64,000 bases of DNA from Methylocystis sp. (lineage in GTDB: Bacteria > Pseudomonadota > Alphaproteobacteria > Rhizobiales > Beijerinckiaceae), in the NCBI GenBank assembly GCA_022843405.1, contig JALHNQ010000011.1, positions 1 to 64,000 of the forward strand. Reading direction: 5' to 3'. Shown piece after piece: positions 1 to 9,892 of the stretch (the first letter of the stretch is position 1; every line of letters begins with the position of its first letter). Under the pieces are notes generated by a model. The model saw only the letters and a program-made list of their open reading frames with translations. It had not been told where the DNA came from and did no database searches. Both the position numbers and the translations under genes were made by a program.

Positions 1-80
1 TACAAGGCCCGTATCCACCGGGACCATCGAGTCTGAACCTGTGCCGCGCGCGTCGTCCTTCCGCGTGCGTCGCGACCGCG

Positions 81-788
81 ATGAAATCTAGGAGATCGGA
101 AATGGACAGGGCGATTTATATGGTCGGCGGCAGCAAGGGCGGCGTCGGCAAATCCATGGTGACAATGGCGCTTATCCACTTTCTGACGGCGCGCGACGAG
201 GCGGTTATCGTGGTCGACGCCGATACGTCAAATCCTGACGTCATGCAGAACTATGAAAAGGAGATCGAATGCGAGAGCGTCAATCTGGACGATGCCGACG
301 GCTGGATTCGACTCGTCAATCTATGCGATGAGAACACGGATAAGACCGTTATCGTCAACACGGCGGCGCGGAACAATCAGGGGGTTGGCGCCTATGGGGT
401 CACGCTGAGCGGCACGCTTGATGAGCTGAAGCGGCGATTGGTGACGTTGTGGGTCGTCAATCGGCAGCGGGACTCGCTGGAGCTGCTGCAAGACTATCTC
501 GACGCGATCCCCAATTCGACCGTGCACGTCGTCAAAAACGGCTACTTTGGCGCGGATGAGAAATTCGAGCTCTACAACGGCTCGAAAACGCGCAAGACGA
601 TCGAAGGGCGGGGCGGCAAGAGCCTGCTGTTCCCAGATATGGCGGATCGCGTGAGCGATGATCTTTACAGCAAGCGCCTCAGCATTCGGAAGGCGCTCGC
701 CGATATGCCGATTGGCAATCGCGCCGAATTGAAGCGGTGGCTGGCCCAGGTCGACGGCGTGTTTAAGGCGGTCACGGCGTATGAGTGA
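81..788 (+). CDS. ParA/MobD-like P-loop ATPase (plasmid partition/mobilization type)
   Basis: Deviant Walker A GGSKGGVGKS near the N-terminus and VVDADTSNPD; ORF likely starts at MDRAIYMVGG about 20 codons in; overlaps the next ORF. Confidence 0.7.
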   Translation: MKSRRSEMDRAIYMVGGSKGGVGKSMVTMALIHFLTARDEAVIVVDADTSNPDVMQNYEKEIECESVNLDDADGWIRLVNLCDENTDKTVIVNTAARNNQGVGAYGVTLSGTLDELKRRLVTLWVVNRQRDSLELLQDYLDAIPNSTVHVVKNGYFGADEKFELYNGSKTRKTIEGRGGKSLLFPDMADRVSDDLYSKRLSIRKALADMPIGNRAELKRWLAQVDGVFKAVTAYE

Positions 789-1209
789 GCGCCTGGAATG
801 GGAAGACGCGGGCGGCTTTGAGAAACTGATCGGCCGGGCCGCAACCGAAACCGAACGCCGCCAACTTCGTCGTGTCAAGGAAGTTCTCGGACTTCGCGAC
901 AATGATGCGCTGTGGCTCGTCATCTTCGCGCTTCAATACTACGACAGCCTTTATCGTCAGTTCCCGAGGGCGATCGCGACTGAGGCGGCGTCCGTAATGG
1001 CGCGCACGCGTGAGGCGGCGGAAGCGCAGATACGCGCCGGGGCCGAGACGGCGAAGGCTGATCTCGCACGGGCGGTCGCGCTCGCGGCGCAAGACGTGGC
1101 GCGTGACGTGGCGCGCCGCCAGACGACGCAATGGCTGATTTACGGGATGGCGGTCGGCGCGACGCTCGTCGTCGTTGGAATAGGTATCGGCCGCATACTG
1201 GCGCCGTAG
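781..1209 (+). CDS. Hypothetical protein with C-terminal TM helix, co-transcribed with the ATPase
   Basis: Start overlaps the stop of the preceding ORF; Ala-rich helix then a hydrophobic C-terminal segment LIYGMAVGATLVVVGIGIGRIL. Confidence 0.6.
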   Translation: MSERLEWEDAGGFEKLIGRAATETERRQLRRVKEVLGLRDNDALWLVIFALQYYDSLYRQFPRAIATEAASVMARTREAAEAQIRAGAETAKADLARAVALAAQDVARDVARRQTTQWLIYGMAVGATLVVVGIGIGRILAP

Positions 1210-1480
1210 GCGCCGCGCGGCTCTGTCAGGCGTCGCCGTCTCGGACGCGCCGCAGCGCCCGAATTTCAGTCGCCGCGTGCGACGCGATGACGCTCGCGCG
1301 GCAGCGGAAGAGGCGACGAGCCTCACGCGTCTCGACGCAATCCGAGTTGCCCGGTGCAAAATGCTATTTCGCGGCTCGTCATGCGCGCCGCACCCGCAGG
1401 AGGCGCATTCACGGAGGTGGCATTTCGCGACGGTCACGAGCTTGTCCAGCGCGTCGGTTATGGCGTCGCCTCGTCGTGAG

Positions 1481-1508
1481 AGAGAGGGACCGCGCGCGGC
1501 CCCTCTCT
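1481..1508. terminator. Putative bidirectional terminator hairpin between convergent genes
   Basis: agagagggaccgcgcgcggcccctctct hairpin just before the convergent SSB stop codon. Confidence 0.5.
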
Positions 1509-1513
1509 GGCGT

Positions 1514-1891
1514 TTAGCGGGCCTTCTTGCCCTGCGGTTTCGCGGCGGGAGCTTCCGTCTTCTTCACCGGCTTGTCCGCGAGGTGCTGAATGTCCTCCAC
1601 CGCGAAAGTGTAGCCGAACCGGCGCTCGCCGTTAGCTGCTTTCCATTCGGTCTGCTTCGGGCGTGAGGTGACTTGAACGAGGTGGCCAGATTCGAGTTTT
1701 TCGCGCGCCCATTTGATGCGCGATTCCTGCCTAGCGAAAATCGTATGTTCGATCCACTCGGGGTTGTCGATCCACTCGCCGTCGCCGTTCTTGTAGGGGT
1801 TGTTCGAGCAAACGGTGACGACGAGGTTGGCGCCGACTTCCTTGAGCTGACCGACCCGGCCGACCTGAATGTGCGTGTTGAGCTGCGACAT
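1514..1891 (-). CDS. Single-stranded DNA-binding protein-like (plasmid type)
   Basis: MSQLNTHIQVGRVGQLKEVGANLVVTVCSN...WIEHTIFARQ; OB-fold SSB-like pattern. Confidence 0.65.
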   Translation of the reverse strand: MSQLNTHIQVGRVGQLKEVGANLVVTVCSNNPYKNGDGEWIDNPEWIEHTIFARQESRIKWAREKLESGHLVQVTSRPKQTEWKAANGERRFGYTFAVEDIQHLADKPVKKTEAPAAKPQGKKAR

Positions 1892-2024
1892 TTTCTCTCT
1901 CCTATCGTTGGGCCTCGGCCCGTTGCGATGGCGGTCTGAAAGCGCCGGGGTAAGGAGACCACAGAGCCGCAAGGCCGTAAGGCCGCAGCGGGCGAGCGAA
2001 GCGCTGCGCGCCGGCCGCGACGGG

Positions 2025-2089
2025 GAATTTTGGAGGGCGCAAAGCGCCCGTGCGCGAGGAATTGCCGCGTAGCGGCAAGGGGAAAATTC
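2025..2089 (-). ncRNA. Candidate structured 5' leader of the ssb-like gene (three-way-junction-like)
   Basis: Outer stem gaatttt/aaaattc enclosing hairpins gggcgc-aaa-gcgccc and ttgccgc-gta-gcggcaa; related structure at 7212-7259. Confidence 0.35.
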
Positions 2090-2576
2090 TTCGGCGCAGG
2101 CGCCGACGTGGCTCCGCCGGCGCTAGACAAGCCAGTCATGAGCAACGGGCGAAGGCCCGACATGGCAAGTGAGATCTTGTGCTGCGTCCGACACACAACC
2201 AAGTCAGCCGGATTTTCTGTCGAGACTCGGCCCGCATCGTTCTCATACCGTCGCGCAACCCCGCGAACTGAGTTGGCGATGGTCGATCCCGTGTGGCTGT
2301 GTCGATGGCGCCGAAAGCGCCTCGTTGCTCAAATGGGCCAATTGTGAGAAACCCGCCTCCTATTGAGTGACAGCCCCGCGCGCCACGCAAACGATGGACG
2401 CGGCTTTCGGCGCGGCGCACCCGAAGCGCAAGGAAGCGAGAGACAGAAATGTTGTCGCCGTGGCGTGCTCCCGTTGCGTGCAATCGAGGAACGGGCGACG
2501 TTGCATTGTGTCAGCGCAGCGCGCGGCGGGCGGGCGACCATCCGAATGTCGGACGATCGTATGCAAGTTGGAAGCG

Positions 2577-2804
2577 ATGAACGAGATTATTTTAACGGAC
2601 GCCGATAGAGAGGGCGAAACGATGACGGCGCGCGTCGTTCGCTATGATCGAGAGCAACGTCGCCTCGAACTGGCGGTGCCGAATACCACTGTTGTTTTCA
2701 CGCTTCACGGCGATGGCGACCGGTTCACGGGAGCGCTTGGCGGCCGAAGCTTCTATTGGGATGCGCCGCGCGCCGAACCCGCGAAAAAACGAGTGAAGCG
2801 TTAA
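2577..2804 (+). CDS. Hypothetical small protein
   Basis: MNEIILTDADREGETMTARVVRYDREQRRLELAVPNTTVVFTLHGDGDRFTG...; internal start in the longer ORF 2367..2804. Confidence 0.4.
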   Translation: MNEIILTDADREGETMTARVVRYDREQRRLELAVPNTTVVFTLHGDGDRFTGALGGRSFYWDAPRAEPAKKRVKR

Positions 2805-2828
2805 CCCCGGCGCGCATCCCAATTGTCG

Positions 2829-3101
2829 TCACGAATTCGGCATTTTCAGCAGCTCCTTATAGCCCTGCTGCGTCATCCATCGCGCGCGGGCGTAATGGCT
2901 GTGATAGACGCGCCGCGCACGCTCACGTTCGACGTCGGGATCAATTTTGAGAACGATCCGGCTCGCCTCCTCCCAGCCAGCGCCATCGCGCGCAGCGTCG
3001 AGCAGGCGCAGATAAACGATCATATGCGTAAGATCGTAATCGGTGAGCGCAAGCGTTGTTGGCGCTGCGTCTGCAACCGTATCGGACTGATTGGGGATCA
3101 T
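2829..3101 (-). CDS. DUF2285-like DNA-binding domain protein
   Basis: YLRLLDAARDGAGWEEASRIVLKIDPDVERERARRVYHSHYARARWMTQQGYKELL resembles the DUF2285 consensus. Confidence 0.6.
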   Translation of the reverse strand: MIPNQSDTVADAAPTTLALTDYDLTHMIVYLRLLDAARDGAGWEEASRIVLKIDPDVERERARRVYHSHYARARWMTQQGYKELLKMPNS

Positions 3102-3884
3102 GATTGGCCTCCTTGAAAGCGCAGACTACGCTTCGATCGCTCCGGGTAAGACTGCAGCCGCAAGGGAGCCGGTAGCGCCGATATGTGGCGGCATTCAGGG
3201 TGCACCGAGCGAGACCCCTGAGTGATGGTTCGGCAAAGCCGCCAAGAGAGGGCAATGCGTATGGCCGAGCGAGAACCACGGCGTGCTATGCCTCGCGAGG
3301 TTCTGCAAGGAAAGTCGCAAGTGGTCGACGGCGCCTATTCGTCATCGGCTCAGGTGGCGCGGATGCGCCACATAGAGGCTTGCAACGCGAGCGCTAAGAA
3401 GGGCCATAGTTCCCGACGCGAGCTCTGCGAAGCCAAAGGCTATTGCCCTGCCTGCTTTCGGTAATAGCGACCTCTGGTCCGAGTGAGCATAGCGACGGCG
3501 CGCGCCGCGCTCCGTCACGAGGCCAGTGCGAGCCCGAAAAGCGGGCGCCTCGACCGGCCCCGCACCCACGCCGAAGCGGGTAAGCGCATGACATACGCTA
3601 GCGGAATTGCGCGAACCGATCCGCTCGCAGAGGAAATGGGGGACCTTGATCCCTATCAAAGCAGTTTGTGCACGTAAGCAGCAAGCCTCTGACAAAGAAT
3701 ACTGTCGACGAGTTGTTCGATGCTCTTTTCGAAATTCTTGCGCACCACGCGAAATATGCGCGACCGCACTCAACGGAACGGTTGTCTCGGTCCAGCACAA
3801 CGCGCTCTCCGAGCCTTCGAGGCCTTCAAGGTCACCTTTTTCGCGGTGACACGGACGCCGAGCGCGCCCGCCTTTGTTGACTGA

Positions 3885-4235
3885 TTACGCGGCATCCTCT
3901 TCGCCGCTATCGGCGCGACTCAACAGGTCGAACACGCTGGCGACGACGTCGACGCCGTAATTCATCTTGCCTTCCTTTTCATAGGACGTTTCAGCGACAC
4001 GACATTCGGCATAGATCGGCGCGCCCTTCCTGACGTTTTTCAACACGAACGCCGCATCGCGCTCGTTCAAAATAGTGACCGTCACCCAGTCGGTTTTCTC
4101 AATGCGCTCGCGCGATTTCTTATCCGTCCAACTGCGGTTTGTCGCGACACTCACCTTGGCGATTTTACCGTTGTCGAACGCCTTCGGCTCTTGCCCGACA
4201 TAGCCTCGTAGAATGAAAAGATTGGTTGTTCTCAT
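3885..4235 (-). CDS. Second SSB-like protein
   Basis: MRTTNLFILRGYVGQEPKAFDNGKIAKVSVATNRSW...DWVTVTILNERDAAFV...KGAPIYAECRV; SSB OB-fold pattern. Confidence 0.75.
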   Translation of the reverse strand: MRTTNLFILRGYVGQEPKAFDNGKIAKVSVATNRSWTDKKSRERIEKTDWVTVTILNERDAAFVLKNVRKGAPIYAECRVAETSYEKEGKMNYGVDVVASVFDLLSRADSGEEDAA

Positions 4236-4716
4236 CGCTTGACTCCAATGATGCGAAGCGGGCGCCGTCCACTTTCCGGGCTGAAAAGCCTCGAGCGCGA
4301 GGAAAGCATTTTATTAGAGGAATGGCGATAATAAGATTGTCTTGAAGGGGATTATGGCTTTAACATCGAGTCCTGCTACGGCATGCTTTGTTCGATCGGT
4401 CTGAAGGAAAGCGAAACAAAAAGGCGTTTCCTCGACACTTTCAGCGTCATGCGCGCGCCGCGTTCGTCGCGCGGAACACGCCGAAACGTGACGATGGACT
4501 TCTCACTTGACCAAGCGCGCACCCGGGAAGGCTGACGGAGTAAGGAGAGGGAATGAAGGTGCGCGCGAATGCGCGCGGCTGATCAACGGCGCAAGGGATC
4601 GTCAACCGCAAGTTCGGTGACGGCGAAAGGTGGCGCCAGTCGCTAACGCGATTAAGGCGCGGCCATAGGGTTCGCCCAACTGCCGCGCGCAATAAAACCG
4701 AGAGGAATTCAAGGGT

Positions 4717-5796
4717 TTGAAGGACCGGATTGAAACGCTCGATGAATTGAGGGCTTTGGCGATCGGCGCGGTAATGCTGTCGCATTTCGCGCTCGCCTTC
4801 GGGTCGCAATCGATCGTAGCGTTTTGGCTCAACCTCCCTGATCTCAGCGTCGGCGTCGATCTGTTCTTTGTGATTTCAGGTTTCCTGATTTTCCGGAATG
4901 TTACCGATCTGACGCAAGCCCACAGCTACACGCGCGGGATCGCGACCTTCTATGCGCGCCGACTAACGCGGATCGTGCTCCCGGCATGGGCGATCGTCGC
5001 GGCGCTTGCAATGGCCCATATTGAACATCCCGCGTCGAGCGTCACCGATCTTTGGACTGCCGCGGCGCTCATCGCAAACGTCCATTGGGCGCGCTGCGAA
5101 GTCGACGCCCGCTGCGGCGATCCGCTCGCGACATCACATTTCTGGTCGCTGGCGAGCGAAGCGCAATTCTATTTCCTGGCACCAGCGCTGCTGCTCGCGC
5201 GGGGACGTGCCGCGCTCTACGGGGTGTCCGCAGCCATTCTGCTGCTTGCCCCCGTTCCCCGCCCACACGGCTCCCTGCTGTGGGCGCTGCGCCCGGAAGC
5301 GCTCCTGCTTGGCGCGGCGCTCGCCAGCCAGTTGAGACGGAGCGCCTCCTGGCTGGCGAAGGCGCCGCCCGTGTCCACCGGATTGGCGGCATGGTGGATC
5401 CTTGTGGCGTCCATGGTGGCGAGCATTGGGATTGGCCCCTTCTCGGGGCTGGCGTGGACGCTTGTCGCATTTATCAGCGCCGGCGTCGTTTTCGGACGCC
5501 TCCAAGGAACGCCCATCGCCGGTAGTGCCGGCGAGGCCGTGCGAAGGATCGGCCGCGCGTCGTTCTCCGTCTATCTCGTCCATCTGCCGCTGATCGGTAT
5601 TGCCGCGGAATCGGTCGCCCCATGGATCGGGGCGCCCGCCGCCGCCCTTGGCGCTCTGGTGGCGATCGGCGCGGCGGCGATGGTGGTCGAGTTCACGATC
5701 GTGCGACCGGCGGCGCAACTCGGCCGCGCGTGGAGCATGGGCTTCGTATCTAATTATTTGCCAATCGCAGGCCGCGCGGCGAAAATCGGGGCTTAG
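4717..5796 (+). CDS. Acyltransferase 3 family (OafA/YrhL-like) membrane protein
   Basis: LDELRALAIGAVMLSHFALAFG...VGVDLFFVISGFLIFRNV...FYARRLTRIVLP; TTG start likely. Confidence 0.85.
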   Translation: MKDRIETLDELRALAIGAVMLSHFALAFGSQSIVAFWLNLPDLSVGVDLFFVISGFLIFRNVTDLTQAHSYTRGIATFYARRLTRIVLPAWAIVAALAMAHIEHPASSVTDLWTAAALIANVHWARCEVDARCGDPLATSHFWSLASEAQFYFLAPALLLARGRAALYGVSAAILLLAPVPRPHGSLLWALRPEALLLGAALASQLRRSASWLAKAPPVSTGLAAWWILVASMVASIGIGPFSGLAWTLVAFISAGVVFGRLQGTPIAGSAGEAVRRIGRASFSVYLVHLPLIGIAAESVAPWIGAPAAALGALVAIGAAAMVVEFTIVRPAAQLGRAWSMGFVSNYLPIAGRAAKIGA

Positions 5797-6092
5797 CAAA
5801 TTTACTCGGCATAGATCATAGGCCGAAACGCCAACTCGCAGACTTTTAATATGACCCCATATCGGTCAACCGACGTCGACGCATGGTGCCCACGAACGTT
5901 GTTGAGCAGCCTCGAGCGCCAATTTCTTCCAGAGCTTCAACAACATAGCGTCGTCGCGCTACCATAGCGGCGCCATCGCTGCCGCACATCGAACAAATGC
6001 CGAATTATCGCCTTAACAATTCGCAACGCTTGCGGCGCTTCCAATAAACACTCCGAGCTCGCGCTCAGAGCGCGAGATGACCGGAAAATCGT

Positions 6093-6620
6093 TTGATGCG
6101 GCACAATGTGAGCTTACGCAAAAGAAAGGCCGACCATGGACATGGTCGCATCTGGTGTCCACCGTTGCGCCTGTACTTTCCAAGAATTTTCGGAATTTCG
6201 TGGAAGGTCGCTAAACGACCGCGTCAGGACAAGGCGCCTGAACTTCAACATATCACTTACACGCTCGATCCAAGGGCTATTGCGGCAATCCGTGGCAGCA
6301 TTGTCGATGAAATCGATCACCTCGACCGCGACGCGCCGCATTCGCTCATCGTCCGCCATCACTGGTCAAGATCGCTCGCCAGTTCCTACCTCGAGGGCGT
6401 TGAAGATGTGACGGACATATCCAACAACACGGGAATTTTCGAAGTTGACGACGCAGTATTCACACTCACGGAACGGCCAACGCGCGCCGACTGGCCGGTG
6501 CCGATGATCATCTACGTCGCCGAAATTTACGCCTCAAAGAACGCGATGATCGACGCCGAACATTTTGAAGTTGTCGTCGGCCCGGACGGACGGCCCGTGC
6601 CCCGCGAATTGCTCGGCTGA
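6093..6620 (+). CDS. Hypothetical protein
   Basis: 175-aa ORF; C-terminal two thirds looks coding (ITYTLDPRAIAAIRGSIVDEIDHLDRDAPHSLIVRHHW...). Confidence 0.4.
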   Translation: MMRHNVSLRKRKADHGHGRIWCPPLRLYFPRIFGISWKVAKRPRQDKAPELQHITYTLDPRAIAAIRGSIVDEIDHLDRDAPHSLIVRHHWSRSLASSYLEGVEDVTDISNNTGIFEVDDAVFTLTERPTRADWPVPMIIYVAEIYASKNAMIDAEHFEVVVGPDGRPVPRELLG

Positions 6621-7009
6621 GGGGTGATATGGAAGACGAAGCGAAGAGAGGCTGGACGATTCAGCACGATGGCGGCGAACCGTTGCCAGCGTCAATAGCC
6701 GAGTTGGTCGAGCGCTGGCTTGCCGTGACCGACCGATGGCGATCCAATCGCGGCGCTGGTGATCGCCGCTGAAGAATTGACGCTTTTGGCGCCCGCCACG
6801 AGCCGCGGCTTTTCGCGTTTGCCGCCAATCGAAGGTCAGGCCATAATAACAGCGGTGAAATAGCCCGTAGCAGAAGGCGGACGTAAGTCGCCGATCTGGC
6901 GCGCAAACACGCGGTTTGGGAAGCTGTCAACGGCGGAGAGAATCCCGGCCACCAGGGCGGCGCAAAACCAAGCCAGTTGGGAGAGAACGCCGACATGCAA
7001 AGGTTCGGG

Positions 7010-7081
7010 CTACGACGGGATGATTTCGCCACGAACCTTGCCGATGCGGCCGAGGATCTGGAATTCCACGAAAGTCTTCAT
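7010..7081 (-). pseudogene. Fossil N-terminus of an SSB-like gene
   Basis: MKTFVEFQILGRIGKVRGEIIPS* compares with MSQLNTHIQVGRVGQLKEVGAN of the intact copy at 1514-1891; upstream leader also shared. Confidence 0.45.
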
Positions 7082-7211
7082 CTTGCTCTCCATCGTTGGA
7101 GCGACTGCCCCGGTTGCGATGGCTGTCCGTGATGGCCGCGAAGGCGACGCCATAACCGAAGCGCCGACAAGGCGTGAGGCTGAAGCAGAGGGAAGGACCC
7201 GAAGGCCGCGT

Positions 7212-7259
7212 CAATTTTGTCTCGCGAGGAATTGGCGCGCAGCGCGCCAAGGGGAAAAT
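7212..7259 (-). ncRNA. Second copy of the ssb leader structure
   Basis: aatttt...gcgaggaattggcgcgcagcgcgccaaggggaaaatt; stem differs from the 2062-2078 copy by a compensatory base pair. Confidence 0.3.
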
Positions 7260-7727
7260 TATCGCGGCCGCAGGGTTTTGGGCGACGACGGCGGCCATAG
7301 GACGAAACGCAATGCAAACGGAGGCGGACGTTCCCGCCAGAGAGGGAGGCGTAAAGACTCGAAGCGAATTCAGATCGTCGGGACGGCAGGCCCCGTGAAT
7401 CCGGGCGAATCGCCTGTTCGATGCCCCTAGGCCCAGCTATCTCTCAAATGTCTGGCGGAAAGACCGAGAATACCCCCCGGGAAATGAAATTCAACCTGGT
7501 TGGCGTCGAAAACGGAAAACCGCCAACGCGTAAAATCGGCCTATTGGAATCGGCTGGGATCGATAATGTGGAACGCGAAATTCGGCGTGGCGATCGGTCT
7601 TAAGAATGGCGCACTCCCGATGTCATGACTTGCGCCGCTAAGGATGATGGCGACGCCGGCGGAATCGCCACAGGAAGGAAAATATGCAGAAGCGCTAATT
7701 GCGACGCGACGAGAGATCGAGACGAGT

Positions 7728-8345
7728 TCACGCCGTGGACCGAGCGCTTCCCGCATACATGTAGGTCATGATACGGGGACCATCCGCATACTCGTTTCTA
7801 AGTTCCGTCAGATCGAAGCCGGCGGCGCGCACGAGATCGTCCATCTTTCGATCCAGATGACAACCGCCGGCGACTTTGCGCCATATCGGGGTTAGTCGGT
7901 GTTGCCAACTTTCCACTCGAGGCTCCGGTGAAAGTCCATGCTCGACAAACATCAGCCTGCCGCCAGGCTTGAGAACCCGCCGCATTTCGCGCAGCGCGAT
8001 CAGCGGGTCGGGAATCGAACAAAGCGTCCAGGTCATCACGACCGTGTCTATTGTGTCGTCCCCGAGAGGGATCGCGGTTGCGGACGCTTGTATGAGTTGG
8101 GTTCTGACGGTGGCCGCGTCGGCGCGTCGGCTCCCCATCGCGAGCAAACGGGGCGAAGGATCGATTCCGATAACAATCTCGACCTGTTCGCCATAGAACG
8201 GGAAATTCAGTCCCGAGCCGACCCCGATTTCGAGCACCCGGCCGCTGGCGGCGGCCACAACCTCGCGACGATACCTCTCGAGTTGGCTCTGACGCATGAC
8301 CAGATCGAGCAGCGGCGGAAAAACCCAGCGATCATAGACGTTCAC
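7728..8345 (-). CDS. Class I SAM methyltransferase, METTL7/TMT1-like
   Basis: GTG start overlapping the upstream stop; VLEIGVGSGLNFPFY...TLCSIPDPLIALREMRRVLKPGGRLMFVEHG...WQHRLTPIWRKVAGGCHLDR. Confidence 0.75.
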   Translation of the reverse strand: MNVYDRWVFPPLLDLVMRQSQLERYRREVVAAASGRVLEIGVGSGLNFPFYGEQVEIVIGIDPSPRLLAMGSRRADAATVRTQLIQASATAIPLGDDTIDTVVMTWTLCSIPDPLIALREMRRVLKPGGRLMFVEHGLSPEPRVESWQHRLTPIWRKVAGGCHLDRKMDDLVRAAGFDLTELRNEYADGPRIMTYMYAGSARSTA

Positions 8346-9892
8346 AACGACGCCTCCGCGCGCCAACGCTCGGCGACCAGAGAAATCACCTTGAGCGACT
8401 CCTCTGCGCCATCCGCGATTCCTTTTTCGAAGTCTCCCTCGACCCGGCCCATCTGATTGGTCACATGGGCGAAGCAGATTACGGACCGATTGCACGCTTT
8501 CGCAAACGCATAGAGCGCGGCCGCCTCCATTTCGACAGCGAGAATCCCAGCCTCCAGCGCCGCATCGATCGCCGCTTGCGTTTCCCGAAAGGGGGCGTCG
8601 GTCGTCCAGGAGGCGCCGACCTGCGCCGAGATTCCCGCAACAGTGAGCGCCTCGCGCGAGAGCTCAATCAGTCGAGGGTCCGCCTCGCTGTAATCGGACG
8701 GCGGCAGATAGTGATAGCTTGCGCCTTCGTCGCGCAGCGCACGGTCGATGACGATGAAATGCGGCGGAGCTTGCACGGGAAGGATTTGCCCAGCCGAAGT
8801 CACGCTGATGAGCAGCCGACAGCCTGACGCGAACAGCTCTTCCGCGACCAGAACAGCAAAAGCGGCGCCGACGGCGCAACCGACGATTCCATATTCGTTC
8901 CCGTCACGATGGAAGACAAAAAGGTCGGTGTGATAGCAGGCCCAGCCGGGATGACGATCGGCGCAGCCCGTGGCGCGCAAGCGCCGCACGATGTCGCCAT
9001 CGGGATCGAGAACGCAGATTTCGGGAACGGCGGCGGCGGAAAGGCCTTTCTGGCGGCGCGCCTCGCGCAACAGGCTCTCGGGCGTGAAGGCGGACGGCGC
9101 GTCGCAATGCTTGTGAGAAAGGATCGGCGGCGGTTTCATTTCACTCCCCTGCATGGCGCTGGCTACGTCCCGCACTTTTCCGAAAGGTTTCGTCGCCGAT
9201 ACGGCGATGAAGGCCGCGCCGAGTGTCGTTCTCCGCCCGAACCACGGATCAATCGCCGCAAACAGCCGCGCAGCGGCGCCGCATGGCGGATAAAAGACAG
9301 CGCCGCGCATCTCGACGACATCGAGCCCGGCGCCTTCGACGAGCTGGCGCAATTCCGTCGCGGTCCAAAATCTGGCGACCCGCCAAGTCGGATGGCCGAG
9401 CCAGCCGCGGATGCGCCGATAGGCGGCCCACAGGCTCCAGCGCCCGAGTTCGCCGATGACCAGCCGGCCGCCAGGCTTCAGGACGCGAGCCATTTCCACC
9501 ACGGCTCGCTCGGCGTCGCGAACGAAGCAAAGCACCGCGACCGCGAGGACGGCATCGAAACTCGCGTCCGGGAATGGCAGCAACTCGGCCTTTGCTTCGA
9601 CGAGCCGCAATTGAGCACCCTCGATCCCGGCCTGTCGCTGCGCGGCGATCATCGCCGGGTCCGGATCGAGGCCGGTTACAATTGCCCCGCGCCGGGCAAG
9701 CTCCGAAGCAAGGGCGCCGTCGCCGCAGCCTACGTCGAGCGCTGTTTTGTCGGCGACCCGGCCGAGAAGTTCGAAGAGGAGCTGTTGCTCCAATGCGTCG
9801 GTGATCTGGCCGAGACGGTTCGATCGCCAGCGGGCGTAGGACTCGGCGAACCCCGTCGGCTGCTGCTTTTCATAAGGCTTTCCAGTCCTCAT
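8342..9892 (-). CDS. Fusion: class I SAM methyltransferase (N-term) + PNP/UDP-family nucleoside phosphorylase (C-term)
   Basis: N-term ALDVGCGDGALASELARRGAIVTGLDPDP...MARVLKPGGRLVIGELG; C-term EICVLDPDGDIVRRL...VEMEAAALYAFAKACNRSVICFAHVTNQM. Confidence 0.8.
   Translation of the reverse strand: MRTGKPYEKQQPTGFAESYARWRSNRLGQITDALEQQLLFELLGRVADKTALDVGCGDGALASELARRGAIVTGLDPDPAMIAAQRQAGIEGAQLRLVEAKAELLPFPDASFDAVLAVAVLCFVRDAERAVVEMARVLKPGGRLVIGELGRWSLWAAYRRIRGWLGHPTWRVARFWTATELRQLVEGAGLDVVEMRGAVFYPPCGAAARLFAAIDPWFGRRTTLGAAFIAVSATKPFGKVRDVASAMQGSEMKPPPILSHKHCDAPSAFTPESLLREARRQKGLSAAAVPEICVLDPDGDIVRRLRATGCADRHPGWACYHTDLFVFHRDGNEYGIVGCAVGAAFAVLVAEELFASGCRLLISVTSAGQILPVQAPPHFIVIDRALRDEGASYHYLPPSDYSEADPRLIELSREALTVAGISAQVGASWTTDAPFRETQAAIDAALEAGILAVEMEAAALYAFAKACNRSVICFAHVTNQMGRVEGDFEKGIADGAEESLKVISLVAERWRAEASL

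Noticed and set aside
1-36. Possible 3' end of an upstream CDS (YKARIHRDHRV*)
   Set aside because: Too short to support any assignment
5134-5799. 221-aa minus-strand ORF
   Set aside because: Antisense to the acyltransferase; Arg-rich shadow ORF
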